DNA of 64,000 bases. It comes from Streptomyces triculaminicus (GTDB lineage Bacteria > Actinomycetota > Actinomycetes > Streptomycetales > Streptomycetaceae). Both the position numbers and the translations under genes were made by a program. Below, piece after piece: positions 29,075 through 38,143 of the stretch (within the stretch, counting starts at the first letter, position 1; each line of letters opens with the position of its first letter). The notes below the pieces were generated by a model. That model did no database searches. It had not been told where the DNA came from and saw nothing but the letters and a program-made list of their open reading frames with translations. The stretch is taken from the NCBI RefSeq assembly GCF_017349075.1, contig NZ_JAFMOF010000001.1, positions 1,984,001-2,048,000 of the forward strand, read 5' to 3'.

Positions 29075-31500
29075 TCATCCCCCTGTGTGTGCCATGCCCA
29101 GCAGCAGGCGCATCGTCGGCAGCACCGCCGCCGCGCGCTCCTCGTCGAGGGCCGCCCCGAAGCCGCGTACCGCCTTCTCGCCCGGGGCCGCCGCCCCGCG
29201 TCCCCCGTCCCGCCCCGGCGTATCCGCTCGCCGAGCGTGCGGCGCGCCCCCGGCTCGAACGCGGAGAAGGTGCGGCGCAGCAGGGGCAGTACGTCCGTGA
29301 AGGCGTCCGGCGCCACGCCGGTCAGCCAGGCGTCGACGAGGGCGAGCAGCCGCTCGTCGTGGACGAGCAGCATCCCGCCGGAACCGCCACTGCCGACGAA
29401 CCCCTCGATCCAGGCGGCCGCCTCGGCGGGCGCCGTACCGACCGAGAGCACGAGCCCCATCAGCCGGGCGGCCCGCTCGTGCGTCAGCCGCTCGTCGTCG
29501 AGCAGCAGTCGCGCGGCCCGGCCCCGTATCCCGCCCGGAAGCCCGTCCCGTTCGGCCAGCGTCGCCAGGACGGCGGCCCAGCGGTCACGGAGGGGATCCT
29601 CGCGCGGGGGGCCGGTCTCGCCGGTCTTCTCCGCGTCGCCCTCGGCATCCCCCGCGTCCGTCCCCGCGTCGGCCTCCGCCAGCAGGGCCACGGCCCGGTG
29701 GACGGCGTCCACGTGGCCGCGCATCTCCGCCGCCGCGTCCGCGTCGAGCCCCGAGCAGGCGGCCGGGAGGCCGACGAAGACGCGTTCGGCGAGGCCCTCC
29801 GCCACCTCGCCGAGGGCCGCGGTGTCCGTGCGGCGCACGTCGCCGTAGCGCACGGAACGGACCAGGGCCGGCAGCGCCTGGGCCAGGTGCCCGACGTCCG
29901 AGTCGAGCGCGGCGCGGTCGGCGAGGGCGCGCATGACGACGGGCAGGGCGTCGGGCAGGCCCGCGAGCAGACACTGCTCGGCGAGGGCCGTGACCTCGGC
30001 GAGGGCGGTGGCGCCCCGCGCCAGCGACTCGGCCTTCGCGGTCGCCGCGCCCTCCACCGTCGTGCCCCACACCCCCGCCTCGGCGAGCCGTACGGACAGC
30101 TCCGGCTCCCAGCACAGCCGCCAGGTCTCCCGGAACGTGCCGAGACCGGCGCGCGAGCGCTGCGGCTCGCCCCAGCCGACGCCCAGCAGGCGCAGCCGGT
30201 GCAGCAGCCTGCTGCGGGCCGCGTCGGTGTCCTTGCGGAGGTCGAACTCGAGGTCGCGGAAGGCGGCTTCGGGCTTGAGCCGCAGGCTGCGCTGGAGGCG
30301 GGCGAGGTCGCGCTGCAGGGGCGGGGCCGGCGCGGACTCGGGGACCTCGCCGAGGACGTCGCCGATGACCAGCCGGTCCTGGACGAGGGCGAGCGGCACG
30401 TCCGAGCCGTCGCACATCACCGCGCGCACCGCGTCGGTGGTCTCGCCGAGGCCGGCGAGCGGCCGGCCGCGCATGGCGGCGAGCGTGTCCGCGAGCCGCA
30501 CGGCCTCGATGACGTGCGCGGAGGAGACCGGGTGGTCCTCGTCGCGCAGCAGGCGCGCGACATCGGTCATCCAGCGCTCGACGGGCCGGTCGGGGGCGCG
30601 GAAGAGGTGCCCGTACCAGCCGGGTGAGGTGATGCCGGCGCCGTAGCCGCTGCGCCGGGCGAGCCTGCGGTGGGTCCAGGGCACCCAGCCGATCTCCGTC
30701 TTGACCTTGGGGAGGCCCTTGAGCGCCTGCCGGTCGGCGGCCACGGTCCGCTTCTCGGCGAGGGCGGGGACGTGCCAGGCGCCGCAGACGACCGCGATGC
30801 CGTCGCCGAACTCGCGCCGGGCTTCGCGCAGCCGCAGCCGCATGTGGGCCTCGCGGACGGCGTCGCGGCCGGCCCGGGGGCCGTCGTCGGCGGCGTCGCC
30901 GAAGGAGGCCCGCAGCTCGGCCATCGCCTCGGCGATGGCCGCGAACGGCGCGAGCGCGTCGCCGTCCGGTGCGACGCGTCCGGCGCCGCGGCGGTGCTCG
31001 ACGGCGTCCTCCCACCACACCTCGGGGTCGTCGTAGCCGGCGGCCCCGGCGAGCGCGGCGAGCGGGTCCAGCCGCGGCGCGCGGCCGGCCTCGTCCTCCT
31101 CGCCGGCCTCGTCGCCCTCGTCGTCCTCGTCGCCCGGTGTGCCGGATGCCCCGCCCTCGCCGCTCTCTTCGTCCAGCGCGAGCGTGTGCGCGGCGGGCAG
31201 GTCGATGAAGCGGACCGGCACGTCGTGGGCGAGCGCCCAGCGGATGGCGGCCCACTCCGGGGAGAACTCGGCGAACGGCCAGAACGCGGCCCGGCCCGGG
31301 TCGGCGGAGGCGTGGGCCAGCAGCGCCACCGGAGGCCGCATGCCCTCGTCGGACGCGAGGTGGACGAGGGCATCCGCCTCGGGCGGCCCCTCGATCAGCA
31401 CGGCGGCCGGCCGGCACTGCTCGAGCGCCGCCCGCACCGACCGTGCGGAGCCCGGCCCGTGGTGGCGCACTCCCAGCAGGGCCGGGGCGGGGCCGCTCAT
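29075..31500 (-). CDS. DUF5682-family protein with a 3' frameshift
   Basis: About 808 residues once corrected. The N-terminus (LLGVRHHGPGSARSVRAAL, VLIEGPPEADALV, FIDLPAAHTL) resembles the EreA/ChaN-like Tiki fold, where His and Glu residues build a metal site. The rest is helical. The frame is good down to TGDAG near 29200. After that, adding one base in the C run 29194-29197 gives EKAVRGFGAALDEERAA and a TGA at 29075. Without it, translation would read through into the vWA gene as a 1219-residue fusion. The start overlaps the MoxR stop by 4 nt. Function is unknown. Confidence 0.75.
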
Positions 31501-32591
31501 ACGGACACCTCGCGGCAGGCGCGGTAGAAGTCCTTCCAGCCGTCGCGCTCACGGACGACCGTCTCCAGGTACTCCTGCCAGACGACGCGGTCCGCCGCCG
31601 GGTCGCGGACGACCGCGCCGAGGATGCCGGCGGCCACGTCCCCCGCGCGCAGGACGCCGTCGCCGAAGTGCGCGGCGAGCGCGAGGCCGCCGGTGACGAC
31701 GGAGATGGCCTCGGCCGTCGAGAGCGTTCCCGAGGGCGACTTGAGCTTCGTACGGCCGTCGGTGGTGACGCCGTCGCGCAGCTCGCGGAAGACGGTGACG
31801 ACGCGGCGGATCTCGTCGATGCCGTCGGGCGTGGCGGGCAGGTCGAGGGAGCGGCCGAGCTGGTCGACGCGGCGGGCGACGATGTCGACCTCGGCCTCGG
31901 GGCTGGCGGGCAGCGGCAGTACGACGGTGTTGAAGCGGCGGCGCAGGGCGCTGGAGAGCTCGTTGACGCCCCGGTCGCGGTCGTTGGCCGTGGCGATCAG
32001 GTTGAACCCGCGCACGGCCTGCACCTCCTCTCCCAGCTCGGGGATGGGCAGGGTCTTCTCGGACAGGACGGTGATCAGGGTGTCCTGGACGTCGGCGGGG
32101 ATGCGGGTGAGCTCCTCGACCCGGGCGGTCATGCCCTCGGCCATGGCCCGCATGACGGGGCTGGGCACGATCGCCTCGCGGCCGGGGCCGTGGGCGAGGA
32201 GGCGGGCGTAGTCCCAGCCGTAGCGGATGGCCTCCTCGGCCGTTCCGGCGGTGCCCTGCACGAGCAGGGTGGAGTCGCCGCTGACGGCGGCGGCCAGATG
32301 CTCGGACACCCAGGTCTTGGCGGTGCCGGGCACGCCGAGCAGGAGCAGGGCGCGGTCGGTGGCGAGCGTGGTGACGGCGACCTCGACGACCCGGCGCGGG
32401 CCGATGTACTTCGGCGTGATGATCGTGCCGTCGGGCAGGGTGCCGCCGAGCAGGTAGGTGGCGACGGCCCACGGCGACATGCGCCAACGCGCGGGCCTGG
32501 GGCGGTCGTCGGCCGCTGCGAGGGCCTTCAGCTCGTCGGCGAAGGCGTCCTCGGCATGCGGGCGCAGGGCTTCTGTGGAGATTCCGGGCAC
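31497..32591 (-). CDS. MoxR-type AAA+ ATPase
   Basis: 364 residues. Walker A is GVPGTAKTW (about 84-92), the Walker B region is RVEELTRIP, sensor 1 is IATANDRDRGVN, and the Arg finger region is SSALRRRFN. MoxR ATPases act as chaperones or unfoldases with vWA partners. GTG 32591 has GAGGGGG ten bases upstream. It is the first gene of the minus-strand operon MoxR-DUF5682-vWA (4-nt overlap with DUF5682) and is transcribed away from a near match to the DNA-damage promoter motif. Its substrate is unknown. Confidence 0.9.
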   Translation of the reverse strand: MPGISTEALRPHAEDAFADELKALAAADDRPRPARWRMSPWAVATYLLGGTLPDGTIITPKYIGPRRVVEVAVTTLATDRALLLLGVPGTAKTWVSEHLAAAVSGDSTLLVQGTAGTAEEAIRYGWDYARLLAHGPGREAIVPSPVMRAMAEGMTARVEELTRIPADVQDTLITVLSEKTLPIPELGEEVQAVRGFNLIATANDRDRGVNELSSALRRRFNTVVLPLPASPEAEVDIVARRVDQLGRSLDLPATPDGIDEIRRVVTVFRELRDGVTTDGRTKLKSPSGTLSTAEAISVVTGGLALAAHFGDGVLRAGDVAAGILGAVVRDPAADRVVWQEYLETVVRERDGWKDFYRACREVSV

Positions 32592-32634
32592 GGTTCAAGT
32601 CCCCCTCGTCGTGCGGTTCCGGGTTACGTCCAAA

Positions 32635-32657
32635 ACCCTGCACCACACCACTGACAA
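32635..32657 (-). promoter_or_regulatory. PafBC-type (RecA-independent damage) promoter, near match, for the MoxR operon
   Basis: On the minus strand: TTGTCAGTG (32657-32649), N8, CAGGGT (32640-32635). The known motif is TTGTCRGTG-N8-TANNNT; only the first base of the -10 differs. Transcription would begin about 36 nt before the MoxR start codon. Confidence 0.6.
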
Positions 32658-32703
32658 TCGGCCCCGACGTGTGGAAACCGCAGGTCAGGGCGATTGTCAG
32701 TGG
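32648..32703. repeat. 13-bp inverted repeat creating back-to-back promoters
   Basis: CCACTGACAATCG (32648-32660) and CGATTGTCAGTGG (32691-32703) are perfect inverted copies separated by 30 nt. Each arm contains TTGTCAGTG reading outward, so the repeat supplies both divergent transcription units with the same upstream element. Confidence 0.8.
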
Positions 32704-32716
32704 GGGGTCGTAACGT
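32694..32716 (+). promoter_or_regulatory. PafBC-type (RecA-independent damage) promoter, full match, for the SWIM gene
   Basis: TTGTCAGTG (32694-32702), GGGGGTCG (8 nt), TAACGT (32711-32716) matches TTGTCRGTG-N8-TANNNT at every defined position. The next ATG is 7 nt further (32724), so the message is probably leaderless. Confidence 0.8.
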
Positions 32717-32723
32717 CGTCGGC

Positions 32724-34134
32724 ATGAATCCGCAGGGGGAACGATGGACGGCGGAACAGGTGCTCGCGCTGGCTCCTGACGCCGCATCACGCAAGGCGGG
32801 CGCGAAGCTCGCGGCGCCCGGTCCGTGGTCGGGCGCGAGCGCGCACACGGACGGGGGGGACGGACGGGGGCACGGCCGCGGTCTGGGGGAGTGCAAGGGC
32901 AGCGGCAGCACGCCGTACCGCACGGTCGTGGACCTCGTGGGGGACGGGGGTCCGGCCTTCCACTGCAGCTGCCCGAGCCGGAAGTTCCCGTGCAAACACG
33001 CCCTGGGACTCCTGCTGTTGTGGTCGGAGGGGGGGAGGCGGCCGTGCCGTCCTCGGCCGCGACGCCGCCCGAGTGGGCGGGGCAGTGGCTGGAGCGGCGC
33101 CGGCAGCGCGCCGAGCGTGCGGCGGGGGGTGGGCCGGACGGGGGACGGCTCCCGCTCCCGTGGACGCCGAGGCGGCCCGGCGCCGCGCCGAGCGGCGCGC
33201 GCGGCGGATCGCCGAGGGGGCGGCCGAGCTGGAGCGGCGGCTGGCCGATCTGCTGCGGGGCGGGCTCGCGGCCGTCGAGGGGGCGGCGTACGGGCAGTGG
33301 GACGAGACGGCGGCCCGCATGGTCGACGCGCAGGCGCCGGGACTGGCGGCGCGCGTACGGGAGTTGGCGTCGGTGGCGGGGGCCGGGTCCGTGGAGGGGA
33401 CGGACCGGGCCTCACGGCTGCTGGAGGAGTGCGCGCTGCTGCACACGCTGGGACAGGGGTATCTGCGGGTGGAGGAGCTGCCGGAGGCCCTGGCGGCGAC
33501 GGTCCGCACGCGCGTCGGCATCACGTCGGACGCGGCGGCCCTGCTGGCCTCCGTCCCGCCCGTGCGGGACCGCTGGTTGGTCCTGGCCCAGCGGGACGCC
33601 GACGACGGCCGCCTGACCACGCGCCGCATCTGGCTGTACGGCAGGAGCACGGGCCGGATGGCCCTCCTCCTCTCTTACGGCGCCGCCGGCCGCGCGCCCG
33701 AGCTCTCCCTTCCGGTGGGCCTCGCCCTGGACGCCGACCTGGCCTTCCATCCCTCCGCGCGTCCGCTGCGCGCGGTGCTGGGCAGGCGCTACGGCCCGCC
33801 CGAGCCCAGCCCGGCACCGCCGCCCGGCGGCGACACGGAGGCGGCGCTGCGCGCCTATGGCGAGGTCCTGCGGGACGACCCCTGGCTGGAGTCCTGGCCG
33901 GTGGTCCTCTCGGCGGTGACTCCGGTGCCGGACGCGGACGGCAAGGGCTGGCAAGTGGCCGACGCTCCGGGGGAGTCGGCGCTTCCCGTCACGCCCGGGG
34001 GCGGCGGGGACGACATGGGCCTGTGGCGGCTGACGGCGATATCCGGCGGCGGCCCGGTGCCGGTCTTCGGCGAGTGCGGACACCGGGGCTTCACCCCGCT
34101 GACCACATGGGCGCCGGAGCCGGTGGCGCTCTGA
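32724..34134 (+). pseudogene. SWIM zinc-finger protein, frame broken twice (probable sequencing deletions)
   Basis: The N-terminal frame carries the SWIM motif CSCPSRKFPCKH (CxCx6CxH, about residues 81-92), a zinc site for nucleic-acid or protein binding. At 33029-33035 (seven G) the coding frame moves by one base, giving EAAVPSSAATPPEWAGQWL. At 33151-33156 it moves again, giving PVDAEAARRRAERRARR and about 320 good residues to 34134. One added base at each run joins all three into a single protein of about 470 residues. I think the gene is intact in the organism. Start ATG 32724 fits the leaderless damage promoter. It probably forms an operon with the DUF5691 gene. Confidence 0.75.
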
Positions 34135-34291
34135 CGCACGCCCGTACGAGCGGGTCGTCCGCGCGGTCTCTCGCACGCCTCAGCCGTCGCAGACGTCGCC
34201 TCAGTCACAGCCGTCTCCTCAGTCGTCTCATCCGTCTCATCCGCCCGGCCTCATCCGGCCCGGGCGGTCACCGCACAGGAAGGGCACGCCC

Positions 34292-36046
34292 GTGACCAGC
34301 TCCATCACCACTCCCGCGACTCACAGCAGCCCCATCCCCCACACCGGCTCCGCCGCAGCCCACGGCACCGACTCGAGCGGCCCCGAGACGAGCGGTCCCG
34401 GCACGAGCGGTCCCGCCTGGGACGGGCCCGGCTGGGACGATCTCCTCACCACGGCCCTCCTCGGCACCGAGCGGCGGGCGGTGCCCGCGCGGCCGCGGCC
34501 GGGGCAGGACGCCGCCGGGGTGCTGCTGGACGCCGCCGCGCTGCGGACCGTGCGACGACGGGCCGCCTTGCTGCCGGCCCCCGCCCGGGCTCGGCCCGGG
34601 GCGGCCCCCCGGGACGACCGGCCCGCCCTGCCCGAGGCGGCCCGGCGACGGCTCGCGCTGCTGCTCGCCGACCGGGCAGCGCCCGGCGGCGGAGGACGCC
34701 GGGGCGGCGCACCGGACCTCACCGAGCTGCTCCCCCAATGGCTGGCGACGGCCAACGGCCACGGCTACCGCGTGCCCGAGGCGCTGCTGCCCGCGTTGCT
34801 CGAGGCGGCGCGGGCCCGCAGCGACCTGCGGCCGGCGGCGCTGGCCCTCGGCGGGCCGAGGGCGCTGTGGCTGGCCCGGCTCAACCCGCAGTGGAAGTAC
34901 GCCCTGCGCGGCGGTACGGCGTCTGGTTTCCCGGGAGCCGCCGCGCCCGCGAGAAGCCCCGAGGACGAGGGGCGCGTCTGGCAGGAGGGGCTGTTCGCGG
35001 AGCGGGTCGCCGTGCTGGCGGCCGTACGGCGCCGCGATCCCGACGCCGGGCGGGAGCTGCTGGCCTCGACCTGGGCGAAGGAGCCGGCGGAGGACCGGCT
35101 GATGCTCCTCGACTCGCTGCGCGCGGAGCTCTCGGCCGGGGACGAGACGTTCCTGGAACAGGCCCTGTCCGACCGGAGCCGCAACGTCCGTGCCACGGCG
35201 GCGGAGCTGCTGACGGCCCTGCCCGGTTCGGCGCTGACGGCCCGGATGGCCGAGCGCGCACGGGCGTGCGTGGCGCTGGACCGTACGGCCGACGGCGGCG
35301 CGCGCGTCGTGGTCGAGGCGCCGCACGAGTGCGACAGCGGGATGCAGCGGGACGGCGTGGTGGCCAAGCCGCCGGCGGCCCGCGGCGAACGGTCGTGGTG
35401 GCTGAGCCAGCTGGTGGAGGCGGCCCCGCTGGCGATCTGGTGCGAGCGGCTGGGCGTGGGCGGCGCGGCGGAGGCCGTGGCCCTGCCGGTCGCCGACGGC
35501 TGGCAGCCGGACCTGCACGCCGCCTGGTGCCGGGCGGCCGCCCGGCAGGGGGACGCGGAGTGGTCCCGGGCCCTGCTCGGCCCCGCGACGTCACCGCCCG
35601 CCCCGGCGAACTCCTCGTGGCTGGACCCGGCCAGGCTGCTGTCCGCGCTGCCCCCGGCGGAACGGGCCGGGTGGGTGGCGGAGTTCGTCGCGGCCCACGG
35701 CCTGTCCGAGGCGTTCCGGCTGCTGGGCGTGTGCTCCGTGCCCTGGGCGGAGCCGCTGGGCGCGGCGGTGGTGGACGCACTGGACGCCGCACGGCGCGCG
35801 GGCGGCTATCCGTGGAGCTTCAGCGGGGTGATGGGCCTGGCCGAGCGCTGTCTGGACCCGGCCCAGGCCGACCGGCTGGCGGCGCTCACCACCGTCCCCG
35901 AGGGGCCGGCGGACGGCGCCGCCGCCGGCGCCGCGGGCTATTGGGTCGAGGCGTTCCAGCGCCTCATAGGCACGCTGCGCCTGCGGGCCGCGATGAGCGC
36001 GGAGCTCGCCGGGCAGGAAGCGGACGCCGTGGTCACGGGACCGTAG
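34292..36046 (+). CDS. DUF5691-family protein
   Basis: 584 residues from GTG 34292, with AGGAAGGG upstream. After a low-complexity Ser/Thr/Pro/Gly start, the family begins WDDLLTTALLGTERRAVP. The body is almost all alpha-helical with HEAT-like spacing (LSDRSRNVRATAAELLTAL is a typical repeat; quoted in part), suggesting a protein-interaction scaffold. It follows the SWIM gene by 157 nt and is commonly found with SWIM, MoxR and vWA genes. Biochemical function is unknown. Confidence 0.82.
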   Translation: MTSSITTPATHSSPIPHTGSAAAHGTDSSGPETSGPGTSGPAWDGPGWDDLLTTALLGTERRAVPARPRPGQDAAGVLLDAAALRTVRRRAALLPAPARARPGAAPRDDRPALPEAARRRLALLLADRAAPGGGGRRGGAPDLTELLPQWLATANGHGYRVPEALLPALLEAARARSDLRPAALALGGPRALWLARLNPQWKYALRGGTASGFPGAAAPARSPEDEGRVWQEGLFAERVAVLAAVRRRDPDAGRELLASTWAKEPAEDRLMLLDSLRAELSAGDETFLEQALSDRSRNVRATAAELLTALPGSALTARMAERARACVALDRTADGGARVVVEAPHECDSGMQRDGVVAKPPAARGERSWWLSQLVEAAPLAIWCERLGVGGAAEAVALPVADGWQPDLHAAWCRAAARQGDAEWSRALLGPATSPPAPANSSWLDPARLLSALPPAERAGWVAEFVAAHGLSEAFRLLGVCSVPWAEPLGAAVVDALDAARRAGGYPWSFSGVMGLAERCLDPAQADRLAALTTVPEGPADGAAAGAAGYWVEAFQRLIGTLRLRAAMSAELAGQEADAVVTGP

Positions 36047-36106
36047 CCCCGAGCGGGCGGGGGCCGTACGGTCGCGGGCCCGTACGGTCGCGGTGCCGCG
36101 GCCCCG

Positions 36107-36134
36107 TACGGTCCCGCTGCCCGGCGGGACCGTA
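36107..36134. terminator. Terminator between DUF5691 and the B12-binding gene
   Basis: TACGGTCCCGC (36107-36117) pairs with GCGGGACCGTA (36124-36134) around a 6-nt loop, between convergent genes. The preceding 50 nt hold three copies of CCGTACGGTC, the last of which forms the left arm. Confidence 0.75.
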
Positions 36135-36193
36135 GGAGACGCCCCCGCCGGGGAGCGCGTGCCGGAAGAGGAACCGGAGGGGTACGGCCTCGG

Positions 36194-36607
36194 CTACGCC
36201 TCCGCCGTCTGACGGACGTTGGCGTTGACCCACGCCACGATCGCCGTCGTCGTGGCGCCCGGGGTGAAGATCTCGGCGACGCCCTGCTCCTTGAGCGGGG
36301 CGATGTCGGCCTCGGGGATGATGCCGCCGCCGAAGACCTTGATGTCGGCCGCGTCGCGCTCGCGCAGGAGCTCGATCACCTTGGCGAAGAGCGTGTTGTG
36401 GGCGCCGGAGAGGATCGACAGGCCGATGGCGTCGGCGTCCTCCTGAATGGCGGTGTCGACGATCTGCTCGGGCGTCTGGTGGAGCCCCGTGTAGATGACC
36501 TCCATGCCGGCGTCGCGCAGCGCACGCGCGATGACCTTGGCTCCGCGATCATGGCCGTCGAGCCCCGGCTTGGCCACCACCACGCGGATCGGACCGGTCA
36601 CTCCCAT
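36194..36607 (-). CDS. Cobalamin-binding small subunit of an acyl-CoA mutase (IcmB-like)
   Basis: 137 residues: a free-standing B12-binding domain. It has the base-off/His-on signature DGHDRG (DxHxxG, near residue 17), then SILSGAH and GGGIIPE as expected. Such subunits pair with a separate large subunit in isobutyryl-CoA or methylmalonyl-CoA mutases. Size and genomic neighbourhood fit Streptomyces icmB. The ATG at 36607 has GGAGG five bases upstream; the longer frame to 36694 does not. The partner subunit is not in this window. Confidence 0.88.
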   Translation of the reverse strand: MGVTGPIRVVVAKPGLDGHDRGAKVIARALRDAGMEVIYTGLHQTPEQIVDTAIQEDADAIGLSILSGAHNTLFAKVIELLRERDAADIKVFGGGIIPEADIAPLKEQGVAEIFTPGATTTAIVAWVNANVRQTAEA

Positions 36608-36980
36608 CACTGCCTCCAGGTACGAGCCGTCAACCGGCCGCGAGGCCCCGTACCCAAGGGGCCCGGGGACGTGAACGAACGTTATCTCCAGCATCCCGCA
36701 AGCGGCCGTTTCGCGGTGGAGAGCGAGGGGGAAATCACACGTGGGACACCACGTTCGCTACGCACTGCTTCTGTAACCCGCGTCTCACGGGCCACATGCG
36801 CCCGATCCGTTCCGAGTCGCCGGACCACGAAGCGGTCGCGAGGGGAGCCGCTACGAGGCCCGCACCCTACGCCGGCAGCCGCCCGGCACAGCGGTGCGGC
36901 TGCCGCGCACAGCTGCCCGCGAGGGCACACGGGGGACAAGGGCCGCCTTGACTGTGTGCCGTTCGGGAGGTCGGTCGGCC
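36608..36980. other. Divergent region between the B12-binding gene and the lipase
   Basis: A 373-nt gap. It contains the 5' regions of both genes and an inverted repeat ACGTGG-GACA-CCACGT (36739-36754) that could be an operator. No B12 riboswitch elements and no gene were seen. Confidence 0.5.
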
Positions 36981-37913
36981 ATGAGGGCCTTGCCCTTTCT
37001 CTGCACCCTCTTACGCCCTTGTGCTCTTGTGCGCCCGTCGGCCGCGCTGCTGCGGTCCACGGTCCTGGAGCTGGCGATCCTTACCGCGCATGTGCTGATG
37101 TACCCCACCGGCATGACACAGGAACGCCGTCCGCCGCCCCCGCCCCTGCCGCCGGCCCCGACCGAGGCCCGGGACACGCGGGAGACACGGGAGGCACGGG
37201 AGGTGCTGGAGGGGCGAGAGGGGCAGGAGGGACCGGACGCGGCCGGGGCGGACGACACGCCCGGGGCCGGAAATGTCACCCATCTGCCGGTTCTTCTTCT
37301 CCACGGCTTCATCGACAACCGCTCGGTGTTCCTCCTGCTGCGCCGTTCGCTGCTGCGGAACGGCTGGCGGCACGTGTGGTCGCTGAACTACTCCCCCCTC
37401 ACGTGCGACCTCCGCACGGCGGCCACCCTCCTCGCCCGGCACGTCGAGGAGGTCTGCGCGGCCACGGGACACGAACGGGTGGACATGGTCGGGCACAGCC
37501 TCGGCGGACTGGTGGCCCGTTACTACATCCAGCGGCTGGGCGGCGACGCCCGCGTGCGCACCCTCGTCACCCTCGGCACGCCGCACGGCGGCACGCGCGT
37601 GGCGCCCCTTATGTCGGCCCATCCCCTGGTGCGCCAGATGCGCCCGGATTCGGATGTCATCGCGGAACTGGCCGAGCCCGCACCGCATTGCGCGACGCAA
37701 TTCATCGGTTTCTGGAGCGACCTGGATCAGATCATGGTGCCGGTGGAGACCGCCCGTATCGATCATCCCGACCTGATGGCGCGGAACGTCCGCGTCAGCG
37801 GCGTCGGCCATCTGGCACTGCCGGTGCACGGGGCCGTGGCGGCGGGCATCCGGCAGGCGCTGACCACGGAAGAAGCCATGGCCGGTGCGCGAGGGGCCGC
37901 CTCGGTCGCATGA
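36981..37913 (+). CDS. Secreted or membrane-anchored alpha/beta hydrolase (triacylglycerol lipase-like)
   Basis: 310 residues. A hydrophobic N-terminal segment (about 20-42) is followed by a charged Pro/Glu/Arg linker and an alpha/beta-hydrolase domain: oxyanion motif LLLHGFIDNRS, nucleophile elbow MVGHSLGGLVARYY, then TLGTPHGGTRVAPL and the catalytic His in GVGHLALP. These are typical of the lipase/PGAP1-like group acting on esters. ATG 36981 has GGGAGG upstream and places the hydrophobic segment at the N-terminus; a start at 36894 would bury it. Confidence 0.83.
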   Translation: MRALPFLCTLLRPCALVRPSAALLRSTVLELAILTAHVLMYPTGMTQERRPPPPPLPPAPTEARDTRETREAREVLEGREGQEGPDAAGADDTPGAGNVTHLPVLLLHGFIDNRSVFLLLRRSLLRNGWRHVWSLNYSPLTCDLRTAATLLARHVEEVCAATGHERVDMVGHSLGGLVARYYIQRLGGDARVRTLVTLGTPHGGTRVAPLMSAHPLVRQMRPDSDVIAELAEPAPHCATQFIGFWSDLDQIMVPVETARIDHPDLMARNVRVSGVGHLALPVHGAVAAGIRQALTTEEAMAGARGAASVA

Positions 37914-38083
37914 ACCGGGCCCCCGTTTCACGCTGCGGAGGTCGCTGTCCGGGCGTCCCTTTGACGCCCCTGCATCCGATAGCGGATCGAACGGATATCG
38001 AACGCCGGGTCGACCCGTCGGGCCCCAGTCAGCCGAAAGGCGGCTAAATGCCCGAGCCCTCACCCCATGAAACGTGAGGAAGA

Positions 38084-38113
38084 TTGTCGTTGCCGCATAC
38101 CGCCGGGTACAGT
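38084..38113 (+). promoter_or_regulatory. Vegetative-type promoter for the M23 peptidase gene
   Basis: TTGTCG (38084-38089), an 18-nt spacer and TACAGT (38108-38113), about 30 nt before the likely start codon. It resembles HrdB-type promoters. Confidence 0.5.
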
Positions 38114-38143
38114 CGCCGCTAATTCTCCTGCTGCCAAGGCGAA

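Noticed and set aside
36608..36980. Possible cobalamin riboswitch upstream of the B12-binding gene
   Set aside because: No B12-box-like element was seen; the mutase subunit uses B12 but is not a synthesis or uptake gene.
37914..38143. Possible c-di-AMP (ydaO) riboswitch before the M23 peptidase
   Set aside because: Some Streptomyces wall-hydrolase genes have one, but the characteristic conserved segments were not seen and a normal promoter lies only about 30 nt before the start.
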